A DNA stretch of 64,000 bases. It comes from Nocardia concava NBRC 100430 (GTDB taxonomy: Bacteria > Actinomycetota > Actinomycetes > Mycobacteriales > Mycobacteriaceae). The notes under the pieces were generated by a model. That model did not search any database, was not told the origin of the DNA, and saw only the letters and a list, made by a program, of their open reading frames with translations. The position numbers and the translations under genes were made by a program. Positions 16,035 to 24,456 of this stretch are shown piece after piece; position 1 is the first letter of the stretch, and each line of letters opens with the position of its first letter. The stretch covers positions 1-64,000 of the forward strand of contig NZ_BAFX01000150.1 in assembly GCF_000308815.1 (NCBI RefSeq), in the 5' to 3' direction.

Positions 16035-17981
16035 ATGCCTGAAGTCGAGCGGCACAAGTACGACGTGGTCGTGATCGGCGCCGGTGGCGCGGGTCTGCGT
16101 GCGGTGATCGAGGCCCGCGAACACGGGCTGTCGGTGGCGGTGGTGTGCAAGTCCCTGTTCGGCAAGGCGCACACCGTCATGGCCGAGGGCGGCTGCGCGG
16201 CCGCCATGGGCAATGCCAACGAGAAGGACAGCTGGCAGACCCATTTCAAGGACACCATGCGCGGGGGCAAGTTCCTCAATAACTGGCGCATGGCCGAGTT
16301 GCACGCCCAGGAGGCGCCGGACCGGGTCTGGGAGCTGGAAACCTATGGCGCGCTGTTCGATCGGACCCCGGACGGGCGGATCAGCCAGCGCAACTTCGGC
16401 GGCCACACCTATCCGCGGCTGGCGCACGTCGGCGACCGCACCGGGCTCGAGATCATCCGCACCATGCAGCAGAAGATCGTCGCGCTGCAGCAGGAGGACT
16501 TCGCGCAGACCGGCGACTACGAGGCGCGGATCAAGATCTTCGCCGAGTGCACCATCACCGAACTGCTCAAGGACGGCGACAAGATCGCCGGGGCCTTCGG
16601 GTACTGGCGGGAATCGGGACGCTTCATCCTGTTCGAGACCCCGGCGGTGGTCATCGCCACCGGCGGTGTCGGCAAGTCCTACAAGGTGACCTCGAACTCC
16701 TGGGAGTACACCGGCGACGGGCACGCGCTCGCGCTGCGCGCCGGGGCCTCGCTGATCAATATGGAGTTCCTGCAGTTCCATCCGACCGGCATGGTCTGGC
16801 CGCCGTCGGTGAAGGGCATCCTGGTCACCGAGGGCGTGCGCGGTGACGGCGGCGTGCTCAAGAACTCCGACGGCAAGCGCTTCATGTTCGACTACATCCC
16901 GCCGGTGTTCAAGGGCCAGTACGCCGAGAGCATCGAGGAGGCGGACCAGTGGCTGAAGGACAACGACTCCGCCCGGCGCACACCGGATCTGCTGCCACGT
17001 GACGAGGTGGCGCGCGCCATCAACGAAGAGGTGAAGGCCGGGCGCGGCACCCCGCACGGCGGTGTGTACCTGGACATCGCCTCACGCCTGCCCGCCGACC
17101 AGATCGTCAAGCGGCTGCCGTCCATGCACCACCAGTTCAAAGAGCTGGCGGACGTGGACATCACGAAGGAGCCCATGGAGGTCGGACCGACCTGTCACTA
17201 CGTGATGGGCGGCATCGAGGTCGATCCGGATACCCAGGCGGCCACGGTGCCCGGGCTGTTCGCGGCCGGTGAATGCGCGGGCGGTCTGCACGGATCGAAC
17301 CGGCTCGGCGGCAACTCGCTGTCGGATCTGCTGGTATTCGGGCGACGGGCCGGACTGGGTGCGGCGTCGTATGTGGAGCAGCTGGCCGGGCGGCCCAAGA
17401 TCTCCGATACGGATCTGGCCGCGGCCGCGAAAGCCGCTGTGACACCGTTCGATCCGCCCAGTGAGGGCGGGCCGGGGGAGAACCCGTACACCCTGCACAT
17501 GGACCTGCAGCAGATCATGAACGATCTGGTCGGCATCATCCGCAAGGAACACGAGCTGAAGCAGGCCATCGACAAGCTGTCCGAGCTGCGCGACCGCTAC
17601 GACCACGTGATGGTCGAGGGGCACCGGCAGTTCAATCCGGGCTGGCACCTGGCGCTCGACCTGCGCAATATGCTGCTGATCAGCGAATGTGTCGCGCAGG
17701 GCGCGCTTTTGCGCACCGAGAGCCGCGGCGGCCACACCCGCGACGACCATCCGGGCATGGATCCGGCCTGGCGCAACAAGCTGCTGGTCTGCACCGTCGA
17801 TCCCGACGATGTCGGCTTCTCGGTGCCCTCGGTCACCGTGACGCCCCAGGATCAGGTGCCCATGCGCGAGGATCTGCTCCGGCTGTTCGACCGTGCCGAG
17901 CTCGAAAAGTATTACAGCCCCGCCGATCTCGCAGCGCTGCGGGACACGGAGTCGCCGAACGAGGCAGGAAAGGCGGAATAG
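16035..17981 (+). CDS. sdhA: succinate dehydrogenase/fumarate reductase flavoprotein subunit
   Basis: A 648-aa FAD-binding catalytic subunit. N-terminal dinucleotide-binding loop VVIGAGGAGLRAV; KAHTVMAEGG carries the His expected for covalent FAD attachment; FHPTGMVWPPSVKGILVTEGVRGDGG holds substrate-binding residues; GGIEVDPDTQ and AGECAGGLHGSNRLGGNS form the conserved active-site and FAD floor; the C-terminal SRGGHTRDDHP is typical. It oxidises succinate to fumarate, feeding FADH2 electrons to SdhB. ATG at 16035. It sits 36 bases after sdhC, and 2 bases separate its stop from the sdhB start, giving the sdhC-A-B order of the Sdh1 complex of mycobacteria (Rv0249c-Rv0247c). Confidence 0.95.
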   Translation: MPEVERHKYDVVVIGAGGAGLRAVIEAREHGLSVAVVCKSLFGKAHTVMAEGGCAAAMGNANEKDSWQTHFKDTMRGGKFLNNWRMAELHAQEAPDRVWELETYGALFDRTPDGRISQRNFGGHTYPRLAHVGDRTGLEIIRTMQQKIVALQQEDFAQTGDYEARIKIFAECTITELLKDGDKIAGAFGYWRESGRFILFETPAVVIATGGVGKSYKVTSNSWEYTGDGHALALRAGASLINMEFLQFHPTGMVWPPSVKGILVTEGVRGDGGVLKNSDGKRFMFDYIPPVFKGQYAESIEEADQWLKDNDSARRTPDLLPRDEVARAINEEVKAGRGTPHGGVYLDIASRLPADQIVKRLPSMHHQFKELADVDITKEPMEVGPTCHYVMGGIEVDPDTQAATVPGLFAAGECAGGLHGSNRLGGNSLSDLLVFGRRAGLGAASYVEQLAGRPKISDTDLAAAAKAAVTPFDPPSEGGPGENPYTLHMDLQQIMNDLVGIIRKEHELKQAIDKLSELRDRYDHVMVEGHRQFNPGWHLALDLRNMLLISECVAQGALLRTESRGGHTRDDHPGMDPAWRNKLLVCTVDPDDVGFSVPSVTVTPQDQVPMREDLLRLFDRAELEKYYSPADLAALRDTESPNEAGKAE

Positions 17982-17983
17982 CC

Positions 17984-18730
17984 GTGGGTTACGAAGCGAA
18001 GTTCAAGGTGTGGCGCGGCGACACCGAGGGCGGCGGCCTGCAGGACTTCACCGTGCTGGTGAACGAGGGCGAGGTGGTGCTCGACATCATCCACCGGCTG
18101 CAGGCCACCCAGGCCCCGGATCTGGCGGTGCGCTGGAACTGCAAGGCGGGCAAGTGCGGTTCGTGCTCGGCCGAGGTGAACGGGCGGCCGCGACTGCTGT
18201 GCATGACGCGCATGTCGACCTTCACCCAGGACGAGGTGGTGACGGTGACGCCGATGCGCACCTTCCCCGTCATTCGCGACCTGGTGACCGATGTGTCGTT
18301 CAACTACCAGAAGGCGCGCGAGGTTCCGTCCTTCACGCCACCGGTGGATCTCAAGCCCGGCGACTACCGGATGCAGCAGGCCGATGTGGAACGGTCGCAG
18401 GAATTCCGCAAGTGCATCGAATGCTTCCTGTGCCAGAACACCTGTCACGTGGTGCGCGATCACGAGGACAACAAGCACGCTTTCTCGGGCCCGCGATACC
18501 TGATGCGTATTGCCGAACTCGAAATGCATCCCCTCGATGTGGCGGACCGCCGTGACCTGGCACAAGAAGAAGCCGGGCTCGGATTCTGCAACATCACCAA
18601 ATGTTGCACCGAAGTTTGCCCAGAACACATCAAGATCACAGATAACGCACTCATTCCGCTGAAGGAACGGGTCGTGGACAGGAAGTACGATCCGATCGTC
18701 TGGCTCGGGAACAAGCTTTTCCGCCGCTGA
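17984..18730 (+). CDS. sdhB: succinate dehydrogenase/fumarate reductase iron-sulfur subunit
   Basis: A 248-aa ferredoxin-type subunit. The [2Fe-2S] site uses Cys53, Cys58, Cys61 and Cys73 (CKAGKCGSC). The C-terminal domain has CIECFLCQNTC (residues 144-154, one [4Fe-4S] ligand set) and FCNITKCCTEVCPEH (202-212, the second cluster), passing electrons to the quinone site. The start is GTG at 17984, giving VGYEAKFKVW; the longer in-frame extension lies inside sdhA and is a shadow. Terminator-like hairpin at 18754-18785 ends the operon. Confidence 0.94.
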   Translation: MGYEAKFKVWRGDTEGGGLQDFTVLVNEGEVVLDIIHRLQATQAPDLAVRWNCKAGKCGSCSAEVNGRPRLLCMTRMSTFTQDEVVTVTPMRTFPVIRDLVTDVSFNYQKAREVPSFTPPVDLKPGDYRMQQADVERSQEFRKCIECFLCQNTCHVVRDHEDNKHAFSGPRYLMRIAELEMHPLDVADRRDLAQEEAGLGFCNITKCCTEVCPEHIKITDNALIPLKERVVDRKYDPIVWLGNKLFRR

Positions 18731-18753
18731 CGAAACGTTTGCTACCTCTTGCA

Positions 18754-18785
18754 CCGTGGCCCCGCGCAGCAGCGCGGGGCCACGG
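18754..18785 (+). terminator. terminator after sdhCAB
   Basis: A 14-bp perfect stem, CCGTGGCCCCGCGC with its complement, loop AGCA, 23 bases after the sdhB stop. No T-run follows, but the stem is very GC-rich. Confidence 0.8.
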
Positions 18786-18858
18786 GAGTTACAGAGTTGG
18801 TTCTTGATCACGAAACGGCGACTGTTCAGCAACAGAAGCATGTTTGCGACGGCTAAGC

Positions 18859-19074
18859 ATGGGTATCCAACTATTCGTGGACCGTGGACTGAAGAATGCT
18901 CGTCCCCGGTACCGGAAAATGGGTCCCGATGACTGGGTCGAACGGCTGATCGTAGGGATGCTCTTCGCGGTATCGGCGATGGGCGTATACGTACTCACCG
19001 GCGCATTGATGCCCGCATTGGCGATCGGCGTACTGGTCGCCGCCGTGGCAATCGGCGTGGTCGCAATCCTGTAA
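18859..19074 (+). CDS. small membrane protein
   Basis: A 71-aa protein. A charged N-terminus (MGIQLFVDRGLKNARPRYRK) is followed by two hydrophobic segments, IVGMLFAVSAMGVYVLTGAL and IGVLVAAVAIGVVAIL, suggesting a two-helix membrane protein. ATG at 18859 is the best start, but no good Shine-Dalgarno is visible, which keeps confidence moderate. It is separated from sdhB by the terminator and from the convergent DUF397 gene by a second hairpin, so it is a single unit. Function unknown. Confidence 0.45.
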   Translation: MGIQLFVDRGLKNARPRYRKMGPDDWVERLIVGMLFAVSAMGVYVLTGALMPALAIGVLVAAVAIGVVAIL

Positions 19075-19096
19075 GACGAGAGTTCGCAAGAGGACT

Positions 19097-19133
19097 CGGG
19101 GGTTCACGGGAGCTCGGGGCCCGTGAACCCCCG
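19097..19133. terminator. bidirectional hairpin between convergent genes
   Basis: Perfect 14-bp stem (CGGGGGTTCACGGG and its complement at 19120-19133) with a 9-base loop, between the small membrane protein gene and the convergent DUF397 gene. Confidence 0.8.
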
Positions 19134-19140
19134 ATCAGCG

Positions 19141-19344
19141 TCAGCTGTCGAACACCCCGTTTTCGAGGCCGGCGGTGAACGACCGCCACTCCGCCGCACC
19201 GAACACCAGCGCCGGACCGAGCGGATTCTTGCTGTCCCGCACGCCGACTCGGCCCGCGGTCAGGAACGCCACCTCGACGCATTCCTTACCGGCCCCGCTG
19301 CGGCTGCTCTTGAACCAGCGGGCCCCGGAAAGCTCCACACTCAT
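19141..19344 (-). CDS. DUF397 domain-containing protein
   Basis: A 67-aa protein with the DUF397 signature: WFKSSRSGAGKECVEVA near the N-terminus, then VGVRDSKNPLGPALVF and AEWRSFTAGL. DUF397 proteins are actinobacterial, usually encoded next to an XRE regulator, and some act with it in developmental or antibiotic regulation in Streptomyces. The ATG at 19344 overlaps the stop of the regulator gene as ATGA, so translation is coupled. Part of the two-gene regulator unit with the next entry. Confidence 0.88.
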   Translation of the reverse strand: MSVELSGARWFKSSRSGAGKECVEVAFLTAGRVGVRDSKNPLGPALVFGAAEWRSFTAGLENGVFDS

Positions 19345-20237
19345 GCCGAATACTCCTTCGCCACCTGTCTGAGCAGGTTTCTGCTGTCCTGGACGTCCAG
19401 CGCGCAGCGTTCCAGACCGTCGCGCGCCCGGCGATAGCGCTGCACGTCGCCCTGTCTCTCGAGATACAGATCGCCGGTGAACCCCTCCACGTACACCACC
19501 GGGGGCTCCACCGGCTGCCCCTTGCCGTCGGTTCCGAACTCCAGAATCACGAACGGGCCGGTCGAAAGTCCCAGGGGGACACCGGCGGTGAAGGGCAGGA
19601 TGCGCAGGCCGACATTGGGCCGGGTACTCACCTCCGCCAAGTGCCGCACCTGCGCCGCCATCACCCTTGCACCTCCCACCAGGCGGCGCAATACCGATTC
19701 GTGCAACACCATGGCGATCCGTGCCGGGCTGCGGCGGGTGATCATGGCCTGCCGCTGCAGGCGCAGCTGAACGCGCCGATCCACCTCCGCCACAGTTTCT
19801 TCCGGATAGCCGAGCCGGTTCAGGGCCCTTGCGTAGTCGGCGGTCTGCAGCAGCCCGGGCACCAATTCCGATTGGTAGCAGGACAACTGCTGCGCGGATG
19901 CCTCGAGGCCCACGTAGACGTCGAAGTTCTCCGGAATCAGATCGCCGTAGGAGTGCCACCAGCTCTTGACGGCCGCCTGCTGCGCCAAACCCTTGAGCCC
20001 CTCGGCGATTTCGGCCGGTATGCCGTAGATCCGGCACAGCTCCTGGATGTCGATGGTGCGGATGCGATCGGCATTGCCCTTCTCGAGCCGTTGTAAGGTG
20101 CTCGCGCCCCACTCCATCAGCTTCGCCGCCTCGGCGATGGTGAGTCCGGCCTGGATACGCCAGTCGCGCAGATAACGACCGAGCTGGCGGCGGGGCAGGG
20201 TGGATGACGCGGGGCCTTCGGACACAACACGCTCCAT
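19341..20237 (-). CDS. XRE-family regulator with DUF5753-like C-terminus (Scr1/WhiJ type)
   Basis: A 298-aa protein. Residues about 18-70 contain a helix-turn-helix: LGRYLRDWRIQAGLTIAEAAKLMEWGASTLQRLEKGNA. The C-terminal part (SYGDLIPENFDVYVGLEASAQQLSCYQSELVPGLLQTADYARAL) is the DUF5753 domain typical of Streptomyces WhiJ-like regulators, which are encoded with DUF397 partners. It is the promoter-proximal gene and is followed without gap by the DUF397 gene. These pairs are commonly described as a DNA-binding regulator plus antagonist; that role is inferred here. Upstream gap 20238-20509 holds its promoter. Confidence 0.88.
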   Translation of the reverse strand: MERVVSEGPASSTLPRRQLGRYLRDWRIQAGLTIAEAAKLMEWGASTLQRLEKGNADRIRTIDIQELCRIYGIPAEIAEGLKGLAQQAAVKSWWHSYGDLIPENFDVYVGLEASAQQLSCYQSELVPGLLQTADYARALNRLGYPEETVAEVDRRVQLRLQRQAMITRRSPARIAMVLHESVLRRLVGGARVMAAQVRHLAEVSTRPNVGLRILPFTAGVPLGLSTGPFVILEFGTDGKGQPVEPPVVYVEGFTGDLYLERQGDVQRYRRARDGLERCALDVQDSRNLLRQVAKEYSA

Positions 20238-20509
20238 TCGCGGTCGCGGGCATGGATCGGGGGGTCGGGTGCGCGGATTCGGGGCCGCCGGCGGGCGGGC
20301 GCCTCGTCCACTATGGAGAATCGTCCTCCCCCAGGTGGATTCGCTGCTGGGAATTCGCGCAATTTTGCGTTCTCCTTGTCGAAATTCGCCCGCTTGGCGT
20401 CTGCTCGTGGTGTGCTAGATGTGTGCCCGGAGCGATGTAGCTAGGCCCCTTTCCTTTCCTGAACCTCCGGGCACTTCAGGAACCAGTGGGAACAAGGAGT
20501 GGTCTGGAC

Positions 20510-20713
20510 ATGCAACTGACGTCCCTCAATATGCACATCGCCGGTCTCTCACGCTGCCGCCGTGATCCGGGTGTGATGTCCGCCGAAGAGGCCCACGCCG
20601 CAATGCAATTGCACCTCGATTGCACGGTGCAGACGTGCAAGGTGCGCAGGCGCGCGCGGGCGACGCTGGTGGAGGAGGGACGGTGCGTGCTCGACGAGCG
20701 CGCCCTGCCATGA
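20510..20713 (+). CDS. small Cys-containing hypothetical protein
   Basis: A 67-aa protein, MQLTSLNMHIAGLSRCRRDPGV onward, with three Cys residues including a CTVQTCK segment and a strongly basic KVRRRARATL stretch. ATG at 20510 is chosen; AAGGAG lies about 10 bases upstream, and a GTG at 20486 precedes that site and is less likely. It is divergent from the XRE regulator. Its TGA overlaps the ATG of the following small ORF. No recognised domain; metal or nucleic-acid binding is only suggested by composition. Confidence 0.55.
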   Translation: MQLTSLNMHIAGLSRCRRDPGVMSAEEAHAAMQLHLDCTVQTCKVRRRARATLVEEGRCVLDERALP

Positions 20714-20910
20714 CCGGGCAGCCAGAGATGACCGGACAAATCAAACCGACCGGTTACGACCGATTGGTGTATCGGCTGCTGTGGCTCGCGCTCGACGCTC
20801 GCGCCGCACTGCGCCGAACAGGGAAGGTTTCGCGACCGGGGGTGGACCGGGGAAGGCCCCCCGCCGCGATGAACGCTGCCGCACAGCGCTTTCGAACGCC
20901 CCGCGCCTAA
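20710..20910 (+). CDS. hypothetical 66-aa basic protein
   Basis: Starts MTGQPEMTGQIKPTGYDRLVYRLLWLALDARAAL: the repeated TGQ motif at the head is followed by one short amphipathic or hydrophobic helix and a basic C-terminus. The ATG overlaps the stop of the previous gene (ATGA), so it is expected to be translationally coupled. No recognised family and nothing further downstream in the 170-base gap before the acetyltransferase. Confidence 0.4.
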   Translation: MTGQPEMTGQIKPTGYDRLVYRLLWLALDARAALRRTGKVSRPGVDRGRPPAAMNAAAQRFRTPRA

Positions 20911-21082
20911 CCTCCGGGTTGCGGAGGCGCAGTCCCCTTCGCGTGCTGCAGCGCGGTTCGGCCCGCCCGTTCCACAGACGGCGGGCGGGTCGAACCGCAC
21001 CCAATCTCGGGCGTGACGCCTACCCTGGAATCCACCGCGCTTTCTTCCGGCAGCGCGGCGCCCGGGGTGGAGGGGAACACCG

Positions 21083-21553
21083 TTGTTGGCCTTCGAACAC
21101 TCGCCTGTTCCGGCGTGCCGGACCGCGTCCGTGGCGGACCTGGATGCGATCCGCGCCCTCGAGGTGATCGAATTCGAGCATCTCGCCTATCCGTATTTCG
21201 TTCTGCGCCAATTATTCGAATTACACGGAGCAAACTGGACGGTTGCCGAAGAGGCGGGGGAGCTCTGCGGCTACGTCCTCACCGCCCTCGACGGCGCGGG
21301 CAGCGCGTGGTTTCTCGGATTTGCTGTCGCCGCCGACCGCCAGGGCCGCGGCTACGGCCGCACCCTGCTGGAAGCCGCACTGGCACAGTGCCGCCGGGCC
21401 CGCGCCGAACAGGTCTTCGTCACCGTGAAGCCCGGCAATCGCGCCGCCTACCACCTCTACAAGGAGGTCGGATTCGTGTGGACCGACCACGAGCCGGCCT
21501 ACTTCGGGGCCGATGAGCCCCGAGATGTGCTGGTACACAGGATTTATCATTGA
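21083..21553 (+). CDS. GNAT family N-acetyltransferase
   Basis: A 156-aa GNAT-fold enzyme that transfers acetyl from acetyl-CoA. The CoA-binding loop is seen in GFAVAADRQGRGYGRTLLEAAL (Q/RxxGxG/A pattern: RQGRGYG), and the fourth-strand region AEQVFVTVKPGNRAAYHLYKEVGFVW matches the family's beta5-alpha4 motif. The start is TTG at 21083 with GGAGGGG 7-8 bases upstream. Ends 2 bases before the ATG of the next gene (TGA-TC-ATG), suggesting co-transcription with the membrane protein. Acceptor substrate unknown. Confidence 0.85.
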   Translation: MLAFEHSPVPACRTASVADLDAIRALEVIEFEHLAYPYFVLRQLFELHGANWTVAEEAGELCGYVLTALDGAGSAWFLGFAVAADRQGRGYGRTLLEAALAQCRRARAEQVFVTVKPGNRAAYHLYKEVGFVWTDHEPAYFGADEPRDVLVHRIYH

Positions 21554-21555
21554 TC

Positions 21556-22416
21556 ATGCTCGAGAAAAGCGCTCCCTCTTCACCATTCGTGGCGGATATG
21601 AGCATGCGCATCGAGCGGCATGCCGACACCTACGCCGAGAGCGTCACCGAATTCCTCGACCAGCCGCACCGCCAGCGCCGCCGCACCACCGAACAACCGC
21701 TGCTGGATCTGTTCACCCGGCACACCGAGGCGGTGGTCGCCACCTATGATCCGCCCGGAATCCGCAGGGCCGGTGACAGTCTCGTCTTCTCCCACATCTA
21801 CGCCCCCGTGCTCGAGCACACCGCCACGGCGGCGTCCCGGCCCCTCTCGGTCAATCAGCTGCTGGCCGCGCTCATCGCGGCCGAGGTGGAGTTCCGCGGG
21901 CCATTGCGCCTGAGCCGCACCCAGAATCGGCTGCTGGCCGAGGCCTACGAGCGGCTGGGCCCGCCGCTGACCCAGGCCGGACTGCCCGCGCACGCCGCGC
22001 TCGCCTATCGGCGCGCGGGCAGTCTCTACCGCATCGACGAGGACACCGATGCCGAGGACCGGTGCGGTCTGGCGCTGGCCCGGGCCCGGCGCGCGGCCCA
22101 GCCGGTGGGCTGGAAGCGGATCGGCGGCTGGTTCCCGGATCTCATCTGCGGCTACGGATATCGGCCCTTCCGCATGCTGTGGTTCGTGGCGGCCCAGCTG
22201 GTGGTCTTCCTCGTGGCGGTACTGCTGCGGTCGGATCAGTCGGTGGCGGTGACCGTCTTCCAGGTGCTGATGAACTATCTGAATCCGCTGGGCATCGGCG
22301 ATACCGAGCATCTGCGCGTGGGCGGGCGGGCCATTCTCGTGATCGAGAGCTATCTGGGCGCGGTCACCATGTCGGTGTTCTTCGCCCTGCTGGTGCGCCG
22401 CTGGTTCCGGTTGTGA
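21556..22416 (+). CDS. two-helix membrane protein with pore-loop-like segment
   Basis: A 286-aa protein. The N-terminal 200 residues are soluble and helical with Arg/Glu-rich stretches. The C-terminus has one hydrophobic helix (residues 206-224), then a loop VFQVLMNYLNPLGIGDTEHL and a second helix (258-280). This helix, pore-loop, helix arrangement resembles a potassium-channel module, with NPLGIGD in place of the TVGYGD filter; the Thr and Tyr are missing, so K+ selectivity is not expected. It follows the GNAT gene by 2 bases and ends one base before the stop codon of the convergent SCO2521-type gene. No Shine-Dalgarno is obvious before the chosen ATG. Confidence 0.6.
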   Translation: MLEKSAPSSPFVADMSMRIERHADTYAESVTEFLDQPHRQRRRTTEQPLLDLFTRHTEAVVATYDPPGIRRAGDSLVFSHIYAPVLEHTATAASRPLSVNQLLAALIAAEVEFRGPLRLSRTQNRLLAEAYERLGPPLTQAGLPAHAALAYRRAGSLYRIDEDTDAEDRCGLALARARRAAQPVGWKRIGGWFPDLICGYGYRPFRMLWFVAAQLVVFLVAVLLRSDQSVAVTVFQVLMNYLNPLGIGDTEHLRVGGRAILVIESYLGAVTMSVFFALLVRRWFRL

Positions 22417-23400
22417 TCACCACTGGATGGTGCTGATCTTGGAGCTGCGCAGGGCCGCCAGGGTCGCCACCGCCAGACGGTCGCGCAACTGCCCCACCTG
22501 CGCGGTCCACTGCCGGGTGAAACCCGGATCGGATTCCAGCCGGGTCCACAGTTCCCGCAGCCGGGGCGGCGTGTGCGCGCCGGGCATCCACAGGTGCACC
22601 AGCTGTTCGAGCAGCGGCGACAGGCGCGCGGACGAATCCTGTTCGGGCGCTTCCCGATCGGCCTCCGCCAGGGCGGCACCCAGGATGGACAGCAACCAGT
22701 CGTGGACCGCCAGATCCTCGCAGAAGCGCTGCACCCCGGCCAGATCCCGGGCGGTCGGCACCATGATCCGCACCGATCGGGTGGTCTCGTCCTCGAGCCG
22801 GAAGGCGAACAGGGTGCGGGCGCGGGTGCTGCCGTCCACCGGCGGCGCGACTCGCGCGGCCCAGCGCAGCCGGGTGGCGCTGGAGCGCACCGGCGGATCC
22901 TGATCCAGCCGGGCATCGGTGCGCACCCGGGTGAGCAGCCGGTCGCTGATCGAGCCCAGATCCAGAGTGGTGGCGCTGGAGCCCTCGAGGAAGCCCTCGG
23001 TGAGATCGACCGCGGCCGTGGTGTCGTCGCCGATCCGGTGCAGCAGTTCGATGGTGCCGACCTGGTTCAGATAGTGCGACCAGGGCCGCCGGTTCCGATC
23101 CTCCGCCCGGACCACGGTCGAGCACGCCGAACTCTGGATCACCCGGCCGCCCACCAGCACCGCGTGCGCGGCCACCGTCCCGATGGCGCGGCTGTCCGAG
23201 CGCGACACCGTCGCCAGCCGGCAGTCCACGCCGACCGCCGAGCTCGGCGAAACCGCCAGCGCCAGTGGGCGTTCCCGCATCAGTACGCGCTGCCCGGGCA
23301 GCAGCGACAACAGCGCCGACGCCTCGCGCGCGGCCAGCCCCCCGGAGTTCGGCAGCAGTGCGGTGCGCACTTCCCCCAGCAGCACCAGCGGATCGTTCAT
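22417..23400 (-). CDS. SCO2521 family protein
   Basis: A 327-aa protein, the fourth gene of a conserved actinobacterial cluster known from Streptomyces coelicolor as SCO2521-2524. It begins MNDPLVLLGEVRTALLPNSGG and includes RVLMRERPLALAVSPSSAVGVDCRLATVSRSDSRAIGTVAAHAVLVGG, a barrel-like beta-rich stretch. No catalytic motif was recognised. It lies 3 bases after the SCO2522-type gene on the same strand and stops directly against the convergent membrane-protein gene. The family name reflects order and overall similarity; the assignment is from memory of the family names and cannot be checked here. Confidence 0.7.
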   Translation of the reverse strand: MNDPLVLLGEVRTALLPNSGGLAAREASALLSLLPGQRVLMRERPLALAVSPSSAVGVDCRLATVSRSDSRAIGTVAAHAVLVGGRVIQSSACSTVVRAEDRNRRPWSHYLNQVGTIELLHRIGDDTTAAVDLTEGFLEGSSATTLDLGSISDRLLTRVRTDARLDQDPPVRSSATRLRWAARVAPPVDGSTRARTLFAFRLEDETTRSVRIMVPTARDLAGVQRFCEDLAVHDWLLSILGAALAEADREAPEQDSSARLSPLLEQLVHLWMPGAHTPPRLRELWTRLESDPGFTRQWTAQVGQLRDRLAVATLAALRSSKISTIQW

Positions 23401-23403
23401 GCC

Positions 23404-24456
23404 TCAGACGTCCCCGAGGAAGATGTGGTTCAAACGCCGGGTGGCCTGGCGCGGGACCTCCACCGGAATTCGCTCGCCCGCACCGCGTTCGGCCAGTTTG
23501 GCCTGCACATCGTCGTCGAGCTGCAGATGGTCGAGGATGACCCGGACCGCGTGCTCGATGCCCAGGTAGCTGTAGGGCAGCACGGACAGCGCCCGATAGG
23601 CCGCGAAGGGTTTGGCCCGCGGGTTCAGCTGCACCACCGCGGGCAACCGCGACCAGTCGCCGGGCCACGGGTCGTCCCACGGCACCGGCGCGGCCACCAT
23701 GGCGCCCTCGTCGCGAATCATGCCCAGCCGCAACAACTGCCAGATGGCGGCCAGGAACGGGCAGGACCACAGGATGCTCTCCACCTCCTGCCCGGCCACC
23801 TCCTCGAGCTGGCGGCTCCACAGCTGCACATCCAGGAAGATCGAGTGATTGCGCGCGCCGAACTCCTCCGGCGGCCGGTAGCGGGCGATCCGCATGGCCT
23901 GCCCCGCATCGAATTCCGAGGAGCGGCGGCCATTGCACAGCCAGCCGGACTCCACCGTCGGCGGGCGGCGGCCGGTGCTGTCGCGCGCGGGTTCGGCGAC
24001 GATGCGGGCGGCCATCATCTCGGCCAGGCGGACCGGCTCGCCGACGGGTTCACCGTCGAGGAAGCCGGGCACCTCCGCGCAGCCCGCCTCGCGGGCGAGA
24101 TAGTCGATGCGCACCCCGCATTCCGCCGCCGCGGCGAGCAGTTTCTCGAGCACCTCGCGCGGATCGGACTTGCGGCGCGCGTCCCGGGACCGCGAGGACG
24201 CGGTGCGGGTCCAGAAGTAGTCGTCCACCAGGAAGCAGGTGCTCACCCGCGCGCCGGGGCCGAATTCCTTTTCGGCGGCGTCCATCTGGGCCTCGACGAT
24301 GGGCGCCACCTTACGCAGCTGCGCGTGGATGCGGTCGACCCCGTTGACGAGCTCGTCCATGTAGAAGTGCCCGACCTCGATGGATAGATGCGAGAGCGGC
24401 TGTCCGGCCACGCGATTGCGTTCACCTGCCTCGCTGTAGTCGGTCGCGGAGCTCAT
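23404..24456 (-). CDS. SCO2522 family protein
   Basis: A 350-aa protein starting MSSATDYSEAGERNRVAG, chosen because GGAGGT lies 6-7 bases upstream and the ATG overlaps the previous stop as ATGA; a longer frame to 24588 has no support. Central features are FLVDDYFWTRTASSRSR and SILWSCPFLAAIWQLLRLGM (a Cys-containing buried helix), and the C-terminal NHIFLGDV. No recognised enzymatic domain. Part of the same four-gene operon as the SCO2521, SCO2523 and SCO2524 type proteins. Confidence 0.7.
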   Translation of the reverse strand: MSSATDYSEAGERNRVAGQPLSHLSIEVGHFYMDELVNGVDRIHAQLRKVAPIVEAQMDAAEKEFGPGARVSTCFLVDDYFWTRTASSRSRDARRKSDPREVLEKLLAAAAECGVRIDYLAREAGCAEVPGFLDGEPVGEPVRLAEMMAARIVAEPARDSTGRRPPTVESGWLCNGRRSSEFDAGQAMRIARYRPPEEFGARNHSIFLDVQLWSRQLEEVAGQEVESILWSCPFLAAIWQLLRLGMIRDEGAMVAAPVPWDDPWPGDWSRLPAVVQLNPRAKPFAAYRALSVLPYSYLGIEHAVRVILDHLQLDDDVQAKLAERGAGERIPVEVPRQATRRLNHIFLGDV

